Origin: Nocardioides anomalus
GTDB taxonomy: Bacteria; Actinomycetota; Actinomycetes; Propionibacteriales; Nocardioidaceae
Assembly (NCBI RefSeq): GCF_011046535.1
Contig: NZ_CP049257.1
Location: forward strand, 558,001 to 622,000
Direction of reading: 5' to 3'
Length of the DNA: 64,000 bases
The notes beneath the pieces were generated by a model that saw only the letters and a program-made list of their open reading frames with translations, ran no database searches and had not been told where the DNA came from. Made by a program: the position numbers and the translations under genes. Positions 33,257-41,030 of this stretch are shown one piece after another; within the stretch, counting starts at the first letter, position 1, and every line of letters starts with the position of its first letter.

Positions 33257-34522
33257 ATGACGATGACGCACGCCGCGGCACCAGCCCGCGACGAGCTGCT
33301 CGAACGGCTCGACGCCACGGTCCGCGAGGCCGTGCGCCGCGAGGGCGTCGACCCGCAGGCCGAGGCTGCCGTGGTGCGCCGCATCGCCGAGGGAGTGGTC
33401 CGCGACCACGACGAGCGCAGCCTGACCGGCGTGGTCTCGCCGGTGGCCGACGCCCAGGCGGTGGTGGGCGAGCTGGTGGCGCGGGTGAGCGGGTTCGGGC
33501 CGCTGCAGCCCTACCTCGACGACCCGGCGGTCGAGGAGGTCTGGATCAACGACCCGAGCCGGGTGTTCGTGGCGCGCGGGGGCCGCCACGAGCTGACCAA
33601 CCTGGTCCTCACCCGCGGCCAGGTGCAGGAGCTGGTCGAGCGGATGCTCAAGAGCTCGGGTCGCCGCATCGACCTGAGCCAGCCGTTCGTGGACGCGATG
33701 CTGCCCGAGGGCCACCGGCTGCACGTCGTCCTCGAGGGCATCAGCCGCGGCTTCAGTGCCGTGAACATCCGCAAGTTCACCGTCCGCGCCCACCGGCTCC
33801 ACGACCTGGTCGAGCTGGGGAGCCTCAGCCCGCGCGCGGCGACGTTCCTCGACGCCAGCGTCCGCGCGGGACTCAACATCCTGATCGCGGGAGGGACCCA
33901 GGCGGGCAAGACGACGATGCTCAACTGCCTGGCCGCTGCGGTGCCGGGCGGCGAGCGCATCGTGAGCGCGGAGGAGGTCTACGAGCTCCGCTTCAACCAT
34001 CCGGACTGGGTCGCGCTGCAGACCCGGCAGCAGGGGCTCGAAGGCACAGGTGAGGTGCGGCTGCGCGACCTGGTCAAGGAGTCGCTGCGCATGCGGCCGT
34101 CCCGGGTCATCGTGGGCGAGGTGCGGGCGGAGGAGTGCCTCGACCTGCTGCTGGCGCTCAACGCCGGGCTGCCGGGGATGTGCACGATCCACGCCAACTC
34201 GGCGCGCGAGGCGTTGGTCAAGGCGTGCACGCTGCCGCTGCTGGCCGGCGAGAACATCTCGGCGCGCTTCGTGGTGCCGACGGTCGCCTCGAGCGTGGAC
34301 CTGGTCGTGCACCTCGGGATCGACGAGCACGGCGTACGCCGGGTCAACGAGATCGTCGGCGTACCCGGCCGCGTGGAGAACGACGTCATCGAGACCGAGC
34401 CGGTGTTCGTGCGGCACGGGACCGAGCTGCGGCGCACGGGCGGGCTGCCGCCCAAGCTCGAGCAGTACGAATGCCGCGGCATCGACGTGCACGGGATCCT
34501 CAGCGGTCCGCTGGAGCGCTGA
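33257..34522 (+). CDS. tadA: TadA/CpaF-type secretion ATPase
   Basis: The 421-aa ATPase powers assembly of Tad (Flp) pili at the inner face of the membrane. Motifs include the N-terminal GFGPLQPYLDDPAVEEVWIN block, Walker A GGTQAGKTTM (around residue 213), the Asp box region RIVSAEEVYELRF, RMRPSRVIVGEVRAEECLDLL (Walker B) and the His box GMCTIHANSARE. The length suits CpaF without the N-terminal extension of some homologues. ATG 33257 is chosen; an in-frame ATG at 33263 is possible. Its TGA overlaps the ATG of tadB. No TadZ gene precedes it. Confidence 0.93.
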   Translation: MTMTHAAAPARDELLERLDATVREAVRREGVDPQAEAAVVRRIAEGVVRDHDERSLTGVVSPVADAQAVVGELVARVSGFGPLQPYLDDPAVEEVWINDPSRVFVARGGRHELTNLVLTRGQVQELVERMLKSSGRRIDLSQPFVDAMLPEGHRLHVVLEGISRGFSAVNIRKFTVRAHRLHDLVELGSLSPRAATFLDASVRAGLNILIAGGTQAGKTTMLNCLAAAVPGGERIVSAEEVYELRFNHPDWVALQTRQQGLEGTGEVRLRDLVKESLRMRPSRVIVGEVRAEECLDLLLALNAGLPGMCTIHANSAREALVKACTLPLLAGENISARFVVPTVASSVDLVVHLGIDEHGVRRVNEIVGVPGRVENDVIETEPVFVRHGTELRRTGGLPPKLEQYECRGIDVHGILSGPLER

Positions 34523-35379
34523 TGGGCGCGCTGGTCGGGCTCGGGGTCGGCGTGGGCCTGCTGCTGGTGTGGTCGGCGTTCTTCGTGCCGGTGCGACCGC
34601 GGCCGGCCGCGAGCGCCGAGGGGGGCCGGGCGGCCCGCCTCCTCCAGCGGGCCGGGCTGGGTGAGGTGTCGCCGACCGGGTTCCTCGTGCTGTGTGTGGT
34701 GTGCGGAGTGGTCGCGGGGTTCGTGGTCCAGGTCATCAGCCGTACGCCGCCCGTGGCGGTCGCCTTCGGGGTGATCGGTGGCTACCTGCCGGTGGCGGTG
34801 GTGGCCGGACGGGCGCGGCGGCGCCAGCGCGAGTTCGCCGAGGTGTGGCCGGAGGCGGTGGACAACCTGGCCAGCGCGGTGCGGGCCGGGCTGAGCCTGC
34901 CGGAGGCGCTGGCCGCGCTCGGGGTGCGCGGACCGGAGCCGCTGCGGCCGAGCTTCGACGCGTTCGGGCTGGACTACCAGGTGACGGGTCGCTTCGGGGA
35001 GAGCCTGGACCGGCTGAAGGAGCGGCTGGCCGACCCGGTCGGCGACCGGGTGGTCGAGGGCCTGCGGGTCGCGCGCGAGGTCGGCGGCGGCGACTTGGGC
35101 CGGCTGCTGCGCAACCTGTCCGGCTACCTCCGCGAGGACGCCCGCACGCGCGGCGAGCTCGAGTCGCGGCAGGCCTGGACGGTCAACGGCGCCCGGCTGG
35201 CCGTCGCGGCGCCGTGGCTCGTGCTGCTCTTCATGTCCTTCCAGACCGAGGTCATCCGCCGCTACGCCAGCCCGGGCGGCGCGCTGGTCCTGGCCGTCGG
35301 CGCCGGCCTCTGTCTGGTCGCCTACCGGCTCATGGTGCACATCGGCCGGCTCCCCGTCGAGCGCCGGATCCTGCGGTGA
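34522..35379 (+). CDS. tadB: TadB-type pilus assembly membrane protein
   Basis: The 285-aa protein has an N-terminal helix (residues 1-22), a second pair around 50-95, and a type II secretion F domain (WPEAVDNLASAVRAGLSLPEALAAL, then GESLDRLKERL and VAREVGGGDLGRLLRNLSGYLRED) before two C-terminal helices. Such proteins form the inner-membrane platform with TadC. The ATG overlaps the tadA stop, and the stop overlaps the GTG of tadC, so the three are tightly coupled. Confidence 0.87.
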   Translation: MGALVGLGVGVGLLLVWSAFFVPVRPRPAASAEGGRAARLLQRAGLGEVSPTGFLVLCVVCGVVAGFVVQVISRTPPVAVAFGVIGGYLPVAVVAGRARRRQREFAEVWPEAVDNLASAVRAGLSLPEALAALGVRGPEPLRPSFDAFGLDYQVTGRFGESLDRLKERLADPVGDRVVEGLRVAREVGGGDLGRLLRNLSGYLREDARTRGELESRQAWTVNGARLAVAAPWLVLLFMSFQTEVIRRYASPGGALVLAVGAGLCLVAYRLMVHIGRLPVERRILR

Positions 35380-36299
35380 CCCCCGCGACCTGGGGCGCCG
35401 CGCTCGGGGCCACGCTGGCGGCCGGTCTGCTGCTCGTCGCCACCGGGCTGGTCGCGGCCCGCCGGCCGCGGCTGGCGACCCGCGTGGCGCCGTACGTCCG
35501 CGACGTGCCGCGCCTGACCAGCCGGCCGGTGCCGACGACCAGCGCGGCCAGGGGCGTCTTCGGACCCCTGCTGGGCACCGCGGCCGACGCGGTCGAGCGG
35601 GTCCTCGGCGGCGCGACGTCCGTACGCCGCCGCCTGCAGCGCGCCGGCCTCACCGCGAGCGTCGCCGAGTTCCGCGTGCAGCAGGTCGTCTGGGGGCTGG
35701 TCGGCTTCGCGGTCGCCGCGGCGTACTCCCTCCTCAAGGCGCTCACCCACCCCGGCGGCGTGGTCGCGCCGGTCCTGCTCTGCCTCACCGCCTTCGCCGC
35801 CGGCGTCCTGCTGCGCGACCAGCACCTCACCTCCCAGGTCAAGCAGCGCGAGCGCCGGATCCTGGAGGAGTTCCCCACCGTGGCCGAGCTCCTCGCGCTC
35901 TCGGTGGCCGCGGGCGAGAGCCCGGTGTCCGCCCTGGACCGGGTCGTACGCCGCTCCGGCGGCGAGCTCAGCCGCGACCTCGCCACCGTCCTGGCCGAGG
36001 TCCGCACCGGCGAGCCCGTCGGCGCCGCCTTCGACCGGATGGCCGCCAGCACCGGCCTGCCGCTCGTCTCCCGCTTCGCCCAGGGCGTCGCGGTCGCCGT
36101 CGAGCGCGGCACCCCGCTGGCCGACGTCCTGCACGCCCAGGCCGCCGACGTCCGCGAGGCCGGGCGCCGCGAGCTCATCGAGACCGCCGCGCGCCGCGAG
36201 GTCGCGATGATGGTCCCGGTGGTGTTCCTGGTGTTGCCCGTCACGGTCCTGTTCGCCTTCTGGCCCGGCGTCGTCGGGCTCTCGCTCACGACCCCGTGA
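35376..36299 (+). CDS. tadC: TadC-type pilus assembly membrane protein
   Basis: The 307-aa protein is a second type II secretion F-domain membrane protein with an N-terminal helix (GAALGATLAAGLLLVATGLV), paired helices around residues 105-150, the F domain FPTVAELLALSVAAGESPVSALDRV with VLAEVRTGEPVGAAFDRMA, and a C-terminal helix MMVPVVFLVLPVTVLFAFWPG. It pairs with TadB under the ATPase. GTG 35376 overlaps the tadB stop (GTGA). Confidence 0.87.
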   Translation: MTPATWGAALGATLAAGLLLVATGLVAARRPRLATRVAPYVRDVPRLTSRPVPTTSAARGVFGPLLGTAADAVERVLGGATSVRRRLQRAGLTASVAEFRVQQVVWGLVGFAVAAAYSLLKALTHPGGVVAPVLLCLTAFAAGVLLRDQHLTSQVKQRERRILEEFPTVAELLALSVAAGESPVSALDRVVRRSGGELSRDLATVLAEVRTGEPVGAAFDRMAASTGLPLVSRFAQGVAVAVERGTPLADVLHAQAADVREAGRRELIETAARREVAMMVPVVFLVLPVTVLFAFWPGVVGLSLTTP

Positions 36300-36324
36300 G
36301 CACCTCTCGGGAAAGGAACCACCG

Positions 36325-36510
36325 ATGAACCACCTCAGGAGCAGGGTCTACCGCGCGCTCACCGCGCCGCGGGTGCGCGACGAGCGGGGTGACGTGCCGG
36401 GCTGGGTGCTCGTGACCGTCATGACCGCGGGCCTGGTGATGGCGATCTGGGGCGTGGCGCAGGGGCAGCTGACGTCGATGCTGAGCAGCGCGCTCGGCTC
36501 GGTGAAGTGA
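36325..36510 (+). CDS. Flp-like pilin, 61 aa
   Basis: The short protein has a basic leader of about 22 residues ending in DERG, then a single hydrophobic helix (WVLVTVMTAGLVMAIWGVA) and a small polar tail. A prepilin peptidase cut after the glycine of ERG-DVPGW is likely, although the usual Glu at +5 is a Trp here. Position directly after tadC marks it as the pilin candidate. AAAGGA lies 8 bases before the ATG. Its stop overlaps the GTG of the TadE gene. Confidence 0.75.
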   Translation: MNHLRSRVYRALTAPRVRDERGDVPGWVLVTVMTAGLVMAIWGVAQGQLTSMLSSALGSVK

Positions 36511-36881
36511 GCGGGCGCCGTCGCTCCGAGCGGGGTGCGGCGGTCGTCGACTTCGTCCTCGTGCTGGCGGTCCTGGTGCCGGTGGTGCTCGGGATCGCGC
36601 AGGTCGCGCTGGTCATGCACGTGCGCAACACGCTGGCCGCGGCGGCCTCGGAGGGGGCGCGGCTGGCGGCCACCCGCGACCGCGGGCCGGCGGACGGCGT
36701 CGCGCTGACCCGCAGCCAGATCGACGGAGCGGTGTCCGGGCGGTTCGCCCAGGAGGTCAGCGCGCAGCAGCAGGGCGACACCGTCGAGGTCACCGTGCAC
36801 GCATCGGTGCCGGCGCTCGGCCTCGGTGGCCCCGCGGTCGAGCTCACGGTGCACGGCCACGCGACCGAGGAGCCGCCGTGA
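36507..36881 (+). CDS. TadE-family pseudopilin
   Basis: The 124-aa protein has the short basic leader and cleavage context VSGRRRSERG-AAVVDF followed by a helix (VLVLAVLVPVVLGIAQVALVM) and an extracytoplasmic domain with SEGARLAATRD, the usual TadE layout. The +5 residue is Asp rather than Glu. The GTG overlaps the flp stop. Its own stop (TGA 36879-36881) overlaps a GTG at 36878 that would be the native start of the next pseudopilin gene if the 750-bp insert were absent. Confidence 0.85.
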   Translation: MSGRRRSERGAAVVDFVLVLAVLVPVVLGIAQVALVMHVRNTLAAAASEGARLAATRDRGPADGVALTRSQIDGAVSGRFAQEVSAQQQGDTVEVTVHASVPALGLGGPAVELTVHGHATEEPP

Positions 36882-36886
36882 GCCGC

Positions 36887-37288
36887 TCAGAGCACGGCGG
36901 CCAGCCGGTCCAGGTTGAGCACCCAGCCGCCGCGGTGCCCGTCGTCGCCGGCGTCGGGCGCGGTCTCGGCGTGCTCGAGGAGCAGGTGGGTGCCGTCGCC
37001 GTCCGGGGTGAGCGTGACGCTGACCGTGGTCTCGGGGTCGTCGTCGTGCGCCCACGCCCACGTGAAGACCAGGCGTTCGGTCGGGTCGACCTCGACGTAG
37101 GTCCCGCTCACGACGTACGAACCCATCGCGCAACGCCACGCCCCGCCGGGCCGGACGTCGAGCTCGCAGGCCACGTCGAGCGCGGGGTTGGGGCAGAACC
37201 ACTGCGCCATGAGCGCCGGTTCGGTGAAGCGCGCCCAGACCTTCTCGGGGGCGGCGGCGTAGTGGCGCTCGAGCGTGAAGTCGTGCAT
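36887..37288 (-). CDS. SRPBCC (AHSA1-type) protein paired with ArsR regulator
   Basis: The 133-aa protein begins FTLERHYAAAPEKVWARFTEPALMAQWFCP, the signature of AHSA1/START-like SRPBCC proteins, and continues with YVEVDPTERLVFTW and a C-terminal GGWVLNLDRL helix. Members often sit behind an ArsR regulator and bind or modify small hydrophobic compounds. The ATG (37286-37288) overlaps the arsR stop by one base (TGATG), so the two are coupled. It is encoded against the direction of the surrounding Tad genes. Confidence 0.85.
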   Translation of the reverse strand: MHDFTLERHYAAAPEKVWARFTEPALMAQWFCPNPALDVACELDVRPGGAWRCAMGSYVVSGTYVEVDPTERLVFTWAWAHDDDPETTVSVTLTPDGDGTHLLLEHAETAPDAGDDGHRGGWVLNLDRLAAVL

Positions 37289-37602
37289 CAGTGCTCCTCG
37301 GAGGTGAGTACGCCGTCGAGCCGGTCCAGCGCGGCGGTCCAGAACGTCCTGCGGTCGGTGAGCCAGCCGGCGAGCTCGTCGAGCGGCTCGGGGCGCAGCC
37401 GGCAGGTGACGACGCGGCCCTGCTTGCGGCGCTCGACCCAGCCGGCGTCGACCAGGACGCCGACGTGCTTGCTGACCGCGGTCAGCGACATGGCGTACGG
37501 CGCGGCCAGCTCCGACAGCGACGCCGGCCCCCGGGCGAGCCGCTCGACCAGTCCGGCGCGCGTGGGGTCGCCCAGGGCGGCACACAGGGTCGCGACGGTC
37601 AC
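37288..37602 (-). CDS. ArsR-family repressor
   Basis: The 104-aa winged-helix regulator has the ArsR core CAALGDPTRAGLVERLARGPASLSELAAPYAMSLTAVSKHVGVL and a wing with RRKQGRVVTCRL. No metal-binding CxC motif is present, as in the ArsR-SRPBCC pairs of actinobacteria. GTG 37600-37602 is preferred; an in-frame TTG at 37612-37614 falls inside the probable operator (37609-37628). It likely represses itself and the SRPBCC gene. Only 34 bp separate this start from the right edge of the inserted segment. Confidence 0.8.
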   Translation of the reverse strand: MTVATLCAALGDPTRAGLVERLARGPASLSELAAPYAMSLTAVSKHVGVLVDAGWVERRKQGRVVTCRLRPEPLDELAGWLTDRRTFWTAALDRLDGVLTSEEH

Positions 37603-38080
37603 GGAGATACTCAACCATCCGGTTCAGTGTTGGCGCAAGAGGGGTGAGCGGGGTAGTGCCCTCGTCGAGCTGACCTGGCTCGGGGTCCTGCTGCTCATCC
37701 CGATGCTGTGGATCGTGGTCACGCTCTTCCAGGCCCAGCAGGGCGCGTTCGCGGTGAGCAGCGCCGCCCGCGCCGCGGGCCGTGCCTACGTGCTCGCGCC
37801 CAGCGACGCCGAGGGCCAGCAGCGCGCCGAGGCCGCCGCGCGCGCGGCCCTGGCCGACCAGGGCGTCGACGCACCGGTGCGGGTCAGCGTCAGCTGCACG
37901 CCGTACCCCCACCAGTGCCACCAGGGCACCAGCGTCGTCACCGTCCGCGTCGCCACGCGCGTCGACCTGCCACTGCTGCCCGACGCACTCGGCGGTCGCG
38001 CGCCCAGCCTCGCGCTGGACGCCGAGCACTCCGTGCCGGTGGGGCAGTACCAGGAGGTGGACCGTGCGCCGCAGGGGTGA
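37562..38080 (+). CDS. TadE-type pseudopilin with displaced N-terminus
   Basis: From residue 32 this frame is a clear pseudopilin: leader end KRGERG, then SALVELTWLGVLLLIPMLWIVV (Glu at +5 as in class III prepilins), SSAARAAGRAYVLA, a cysteine pair (SCTPYPHQCHQ) and a beta-rich end. No start codon lies near the leader. The nearest in-frame GTG is 37562, inside the antisense arsR gene, giving a 31-residue leader; the frame is in fact open back to GTG 36878 through the whole cassette. The gene is best read as 5'-interrupted by insertion. Whether it is still translated is open. Its 3' end overlaps the next gene by 17 bp. Confidence 0.6.
   Translation: MGSPRAAHRVATVTEILNHPVQCWRKRGERGSALVELTWLGVLLLIPMLWIVVTLFQAQQGAFAVSSAARAAGRAYVLAPSDAEGQQRAEAAARAALADQGVDAPVRVSVSCTPYPHQCHQGTSVVTVRVATRVDLPLLPDALGGRAPSLALDAEHSVPVGQYQEVDRAPQG
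37609..37628. promoter_or_regulatory. Probable ArsR operator
   Basis: ACTCAACC (37609-37616) and GGTTCAGT (37621-37628) are complementary at 7 of 8 positions around ATCC. The repeat lies just upstream of the arsR GTG and within 10 bp of the right border of the insert, where autoregulation would act. Confidence 0.5.
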
Positions 38081-38501
38081 GGACGGGCAGGCGACGGTCC
38101 TCATCGTCGGCTTCGCGGTCGCGTTGGCCATGCTCATCGCGGCCGTCGTGGACGCCTCGGCTGCCTACCTCCAGCGCCAGGGCCTCGACACCCTGGCCGA
38201 CGGGGCCGCGCTGCGCGGTGCGGACCTCGGCGCGACCGGCGAGGACGTCTACCACGGCGGCGTCCCGGCCGACAGCCTCGCGCTCACCCCGGCGCAGGCC
38301 CGGGCCGCGGTCGGTGCCTACCTGCAGCAGGCCGGCGCCTACGCGAGCTACCCCGGGCTGACGTACGCCGTGCGCATCGTCGGCGACCGCGTCGAGGTCA
38401 GCCTGCACGCGCCCCTCGACCTGCCGCTCAGCGTTCCCGGCTCGCCCGAGCGTGCCACCGTCGGCGCCGAGGGCAGCGCGATCGTCGGCGTCGACGGCTG
38501 A
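38064..38501 (+). CDS. TadG/TadE-like pilus-associated membrane protein
   Basis: The 145-aa protein starts with a basic leader and Tad-like junction (RRRGEDG-QATVLIVGF), one membrane helix (VLIVGFAVALAMLIAAVVDASAAYLQ) and QGLDTLADGAALRGAD, which matches the Tad-associated N-terminal region of putative Flp pilus assembly proteins. An extracytoplasmic domain of about 95 residues follows. AGGAGGT lies 7 bases before the GTG and is the strongest ribosome site of the operon, so its translation does not depend on the disrupted upstream gene. Confidence 0.75.
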   Translation: MRRRGEDGQATVLIVGFAVALAMLIAAVVDASAAYLQRQGLDTLADGAALRGADLGATGEDVYHGGVPADSLALTPAQARAAVGAYLQQAGAYASYPGLTYAVRIVGDRVEVSLHAPLDLPLSVPGSPERATVGAEGSAIVGVDG

Positions 38502-38521
38502 GGCCACCTACCCTCGACGCC

Positions 38522-38974
38522 ATGCGCCGCCTCGCCGCCCTGACCCTCACCGCCGCCGTCCTCGTGGGCGGCGCGACCGCCCCCGCCGAGGCCGGCCGCG
38601 CCGAGTCGACGTACCAGCGCCAGGCGGTCAAGGCCACCAACGCCGCCCGCACGGCCCAGGGCCTGAAGCCGCTCCGCACGACCGACTGCCTGCAGCGCGC
38701 CGCGGTCCGCCAGGCACGGCTGATGGCCCAGCGCGAGGAGATGTTCCACCAGGACATCGGTGCCGTCCTGGCCGACTGCGGCCTGAGCACGGTGGGCGAG
38801 AACGTCGCCTACGGCTACCCCTCCGGCCGCTCGGTCGTGCGCGACGGCTGGATGGAGTCCGAGGGTCACCGCGCCAACATCCTCAACGGCGCCTTCCGGC
38901 TCATCGGCCTCGCGGCGCGCAAGGGCCACGACGGCCGCTGGTACGTCGCGCAGGTCTTCGGCGCGAAGGGCTGA
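38522..38974 (+). CDS. Secreted CAP (SCP/PR1) domain protein
   Basis: This 150-aa protein has a signal peptide (residues 1-24, ending APAEAG) and a single CAP domain: VKATNAARTAQGLKPLRTTDCLQRAA, EMFHQDIG, GENVAYGYPSG, WMESEGHRANILNG and the final GRWYVAQVFGAKG. The His and Glu residues of the CAP cavity are present. Bacterial CAP proteins are extracellular and of uncertain activity. TACCCT at 38509-38514 lies 7 bases before the ATG and no ribosome site is seen, suggesting a leaderless message. Confidence 0.88.
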   Translation: MRRLAALTLTAAVLVGGATAPAEAGRAESTYQRQAVKATNAARTAQGLKPLRTTDCLQRAAVRQARLMAQREEMFHQDIGAVLADCGLSTVGENVAYGYPSGRSVVRDGWMESEGHRANILNGAFRLIGLAARKGHDGRWYVAQVFGAKG

Positions 38975-39050
38975 GACGCGCCGCCGCGAACCAACCGCGT
39001 CGCCGGTGCATCGGACGAGGTGCAACTCCCCTCGAACGGAAGGCACCACC

Positions 39051-39845
39051 ATGCACCGCAGGAACCTCGTCGCGAGCACCGTGCTCGCCCTGTCCGCTGC
39101 CCTCACCCTGACCGCCACGTCCGCCGACGCCGCCGACGCGGCGCCGGCGAGCCAGGCCCGGGCCGGTTCGTACACCGTCACCGCCGACGTCAACAAGACC
39201 GAGCCCGAGTCGGGCCAGAAGGTCACCATCACCGGGACGGTCAAGCCGGCCGCACCGGGGGCGCAGGTCCGCGTCCAGGTCCGCTACGCCGGCCAGAAGA
39301 CCTGGAAGACCCTGGGCCAGGCCCGCCTGAGCAGGTCCGGGAGCTACCGGTTCAAGGACCAGGTCACGTCGGTGCGCGAGCGCCGCTACCGCGTGGTCAA
39401 GCCGGCCGACGCCCGCCGGGCGCAGGGGACGGCGCGGACCGCGAAGGTCACCGTGTTCGGCTGGCGTGACCTCACCTCGATCGGGGCGGTCCCGGGCGGC
39501 ACGCTGTACGAGGGCGGGGGAGCGACCATCGCCGGCTCGCACTACCCGAGCTCGCTGCGCGGCGGCAACCAGACCGCGAGCAGCGCCATCGAGTTCAACC
39601 TCAACCGCGACTGCAAGACGCTCGACGCGACCGTCGGCATCGACGACGCGTCGGCGTCGGGCAGCAGCGCGACGCTCACCCTCGCCGCGGACGGGACGCA
39701 GCGGTTCCAGGGCACCTTCGGGCTGGCCCAGGCCCAGCACGTGGTGAGCGACGTGACCGGGGTCTTCCGGATCTCGCTGAGCGCGACCCAGACCGGCGGT
39801 GCGTACGCCGCGGTGGGGTCGCCGAAGGTGCTGTGCAGCTTCTGA
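39051..39845 (+). CDS. Secreted protein with beta-sandwich and NPCBM-like C-terminal domain
   Basis: The 264-aa product has a signal peptide (residues 1-27). Residues about 35-130 form an Ig/Big-like module (TVTADVNKTEPESGQKVTITG, QVRYAGQKTWKTLGQARL). Residues about 145-264 resemble the NPCBM carbohydrate-binding fold (SAIEFNLNRDCKTLDATVGIDD, SATLTLAADGTQRF, VSDVTGVFRISLSA). ATG 39051 is preferred over an in-frame ATG at 39006 because GGAAGG lies 7 bases before it and the signal peptide starts there. A role in binding cell-surface or environmental glycans is an inference. Confidence 0.75.
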   Translation: MHRRNLVASTVLALSAALTLTATSADAADAAPASQARAGSYTVTADVNKTEPESGQKVTITGTVKPAAPGAQVRVQVRYAGQKTWKTLGQARLSRSGSYRFKDQVTSVRERRYRVVKPADARRAQGTARTAKVTVFGWRDLTSIGAVPGGTLYEGGGATIAGSHYPSSLRGGNQTASSAIEFNLNRDCKTLDATVGIDDASASGSSATLTLAADGTQRFQGTFGLAQAQHVVSDVTGVFRISLSATQTGGAYAAVGSPKVLCSF

Positions 39846-39907
39846 CCGGGGCCGCCCGGACCTGACGAAGCGGGGTCCTGCCGCGGGGACCAGTAACCTT
39901 GATCCTT

Positions 39908-41026
39908 GTGGCAGGACCCGACTTCGACACCGAGATCAAGCAGCTCCGGGCGACCATGAGCACCATCGAGCAGGTCCTCGACCTCGACGCCATGCGCCGC
40001 GAGATCGCCGACCTCGGTGAGCAGGTCGCGGCGCCGGACCTCTGGGACGACCAGGACAACGCCACGCGCGTCACCGGCCGGCTCTCCGCCCTGCAAGGCG
40101 AGGTCGACCGGGTCACCGCGCTCGCCGGCCGCATCGACGACCTCGAGATCATGGTCCAGCTCGGTCAGGAGGAGGGCGACGCCTCCACCCTGGCCGAGGC
40201 CGAGACCGAGCTGGCCCGCATCCACAAGACGGTCGAGGCGCTCGAGGTCCGCACCCTGCTGTCGGGGGAGTACGACGTCCGCGAGGCGCTCGTGACCATC
40301 CGCTCGGGCGCCGGTGGCGTGGACGCCGCCGACTTCGCCGAGATGCTCATGCGGATGTACACCCGCTGGGCCGAGCAGCACGGCTACCCGGTCGACGTCT
40401 ACGACACCTCCTACGCCGAGGAGGCGGGGCTGAAGTCGGCCACGTTCGCCATCCACGCGCCGTACGCCTACGGCACGCTCAGCGTCGAGGCCGGCACCCA
40501 CCGGCTCGTGCGGATCAGCCCGTTCGACAACCAGGGCCGCCGGCAGACGTCGTTCGCCGCGGTCGAGGTGGTCCCGGTGCTGGAGCAGACCGACGAGATC
40601 GACATCCCCGACGAGGACATCCGCGTCGACGTCTACCGCTCCTCGGGTCCCGGCGGTCAGTCGGTCAACACCACCGACTCCGCGGTCCGGCTCACCCACA
40701 TCCCGACCGGGGTGGTGGTGAGCTGTCAGAACGAGAAGAGCCAGCTGCAGAACAAGGCCAGCGCGATGGTCATCCTCAAGGCCAAGCTGCTGGCGCTGAA
40801 GAAGGCCGAGGAGGCCGCCCAGCTCAAGGAGCTCAAGGGCGACGTCCAGGCCAGCTGGGGCGACCAGATGCGCAACTACGTGCTGAACCCCTACCAGATC
40901 GTCAAGGACCTGCGGACCGGCTTCGAGGTCGGCAACCCGACGGCGGTCTTCGACGGCGAGCTGGACGGCTTCCTCGAGGCCGGGATCCGCTGGCGGCGCG
41001 GCCAGGACCGCGCCGCCGAGAACTAG
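39908..41026 (+). CDS. prfB: Peptide chain release factor 2
   Basis: The 372-aa factor recognises UGA/UAA: it has the RF2 tripeptide SPF ([11 protein letters not shown], around residue 204) and the catalytic GGQ ([14 protein letters not shown], around 248). The N-terminal coiled domain is encoded in one continuous frame, so the programmed +1 frameshift known from E. coli prfB is absent. The GTG start at 39908 lies 8 bases after TAACCT (39894-39899), a probable -10, with no ribosome site. The prfB-ftsE-ftsX-smpB order is common in actinobacteria; here about 4.4 kb of other genes intervene before ftsE. Confidence 0.96.
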   Translation: MAGPDFDTEIKQLRATMSTIEQVLDLDAMRREIADLGEQVAAPDLWDDQDNATRVTGRLSALQGEVDRVTALAGRIDDLEIMVQLGQEEGDASTLAEAETELARIHKTVEALEVRTLLSGEYDVREALVTIRSGAGGVDAADFAEMLMRMYTRWAEQHGYPVDVYDTSYAEEAGLKSATFAIHAPYAYGTLSVEAGTHRLVRISPFDNQGRRQTSFAAVEVVPVLEQTDEIDIPDEDIRVDVYRSSGPGGQSVNTTDSAVRLTHIPTGVVVSCQNEKSQLQNKASAMVILKAKLLALKKAEEAAQLKELKGDVQASWGDQMRNYVLNPYQIVKDLRTGFEVGNPTAVFDGELDGFLEAGIRWRRGQDRAAEN

Positions 41027-41030
41027 AGCC

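Larger units (their letters stand above)
36887..37636. other. Antisense arsR-SRPBCC cassette interrupting a pseudopilin gene
   Basis: This 750-bp segment carries two complete minus-strand genes inside an otherwise plus-strand Tad operon. On its left the sequence GTG AGC CGC (36878-36886) overlaps the TadE stop; on its right AAG AGG GGT GAG CGG GGT (from 37637) encodes the leader of a TadE-type protein. Joining the flanks reads V-S-R-K-R-G-E-R-G-SALVELTW in frame. The left border coincides with the SRPBCC stop codon and a CGC triplet is present at both borders. No transposase or target duplication longer than this is visible. Confidence 0.65.

Noticed and set aside
32658..33260. 200-codon plus-strand frame and Gly/Arg-rich minus-strand frames in the CCG tract
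   Set aside because: The translations are pure Pro/Arg/Ala or Gly/Arg repeats produced by triplet composition, and all frames are open at once.
36878..38080. A single 400-codon gene running through the arsR-SRPBCC segment
   Set aside because: Only its last 145 or so residues look like protein; the rest is antisense to two well-supported genes. It is kept only as a by-product of the 750-bp insertion.
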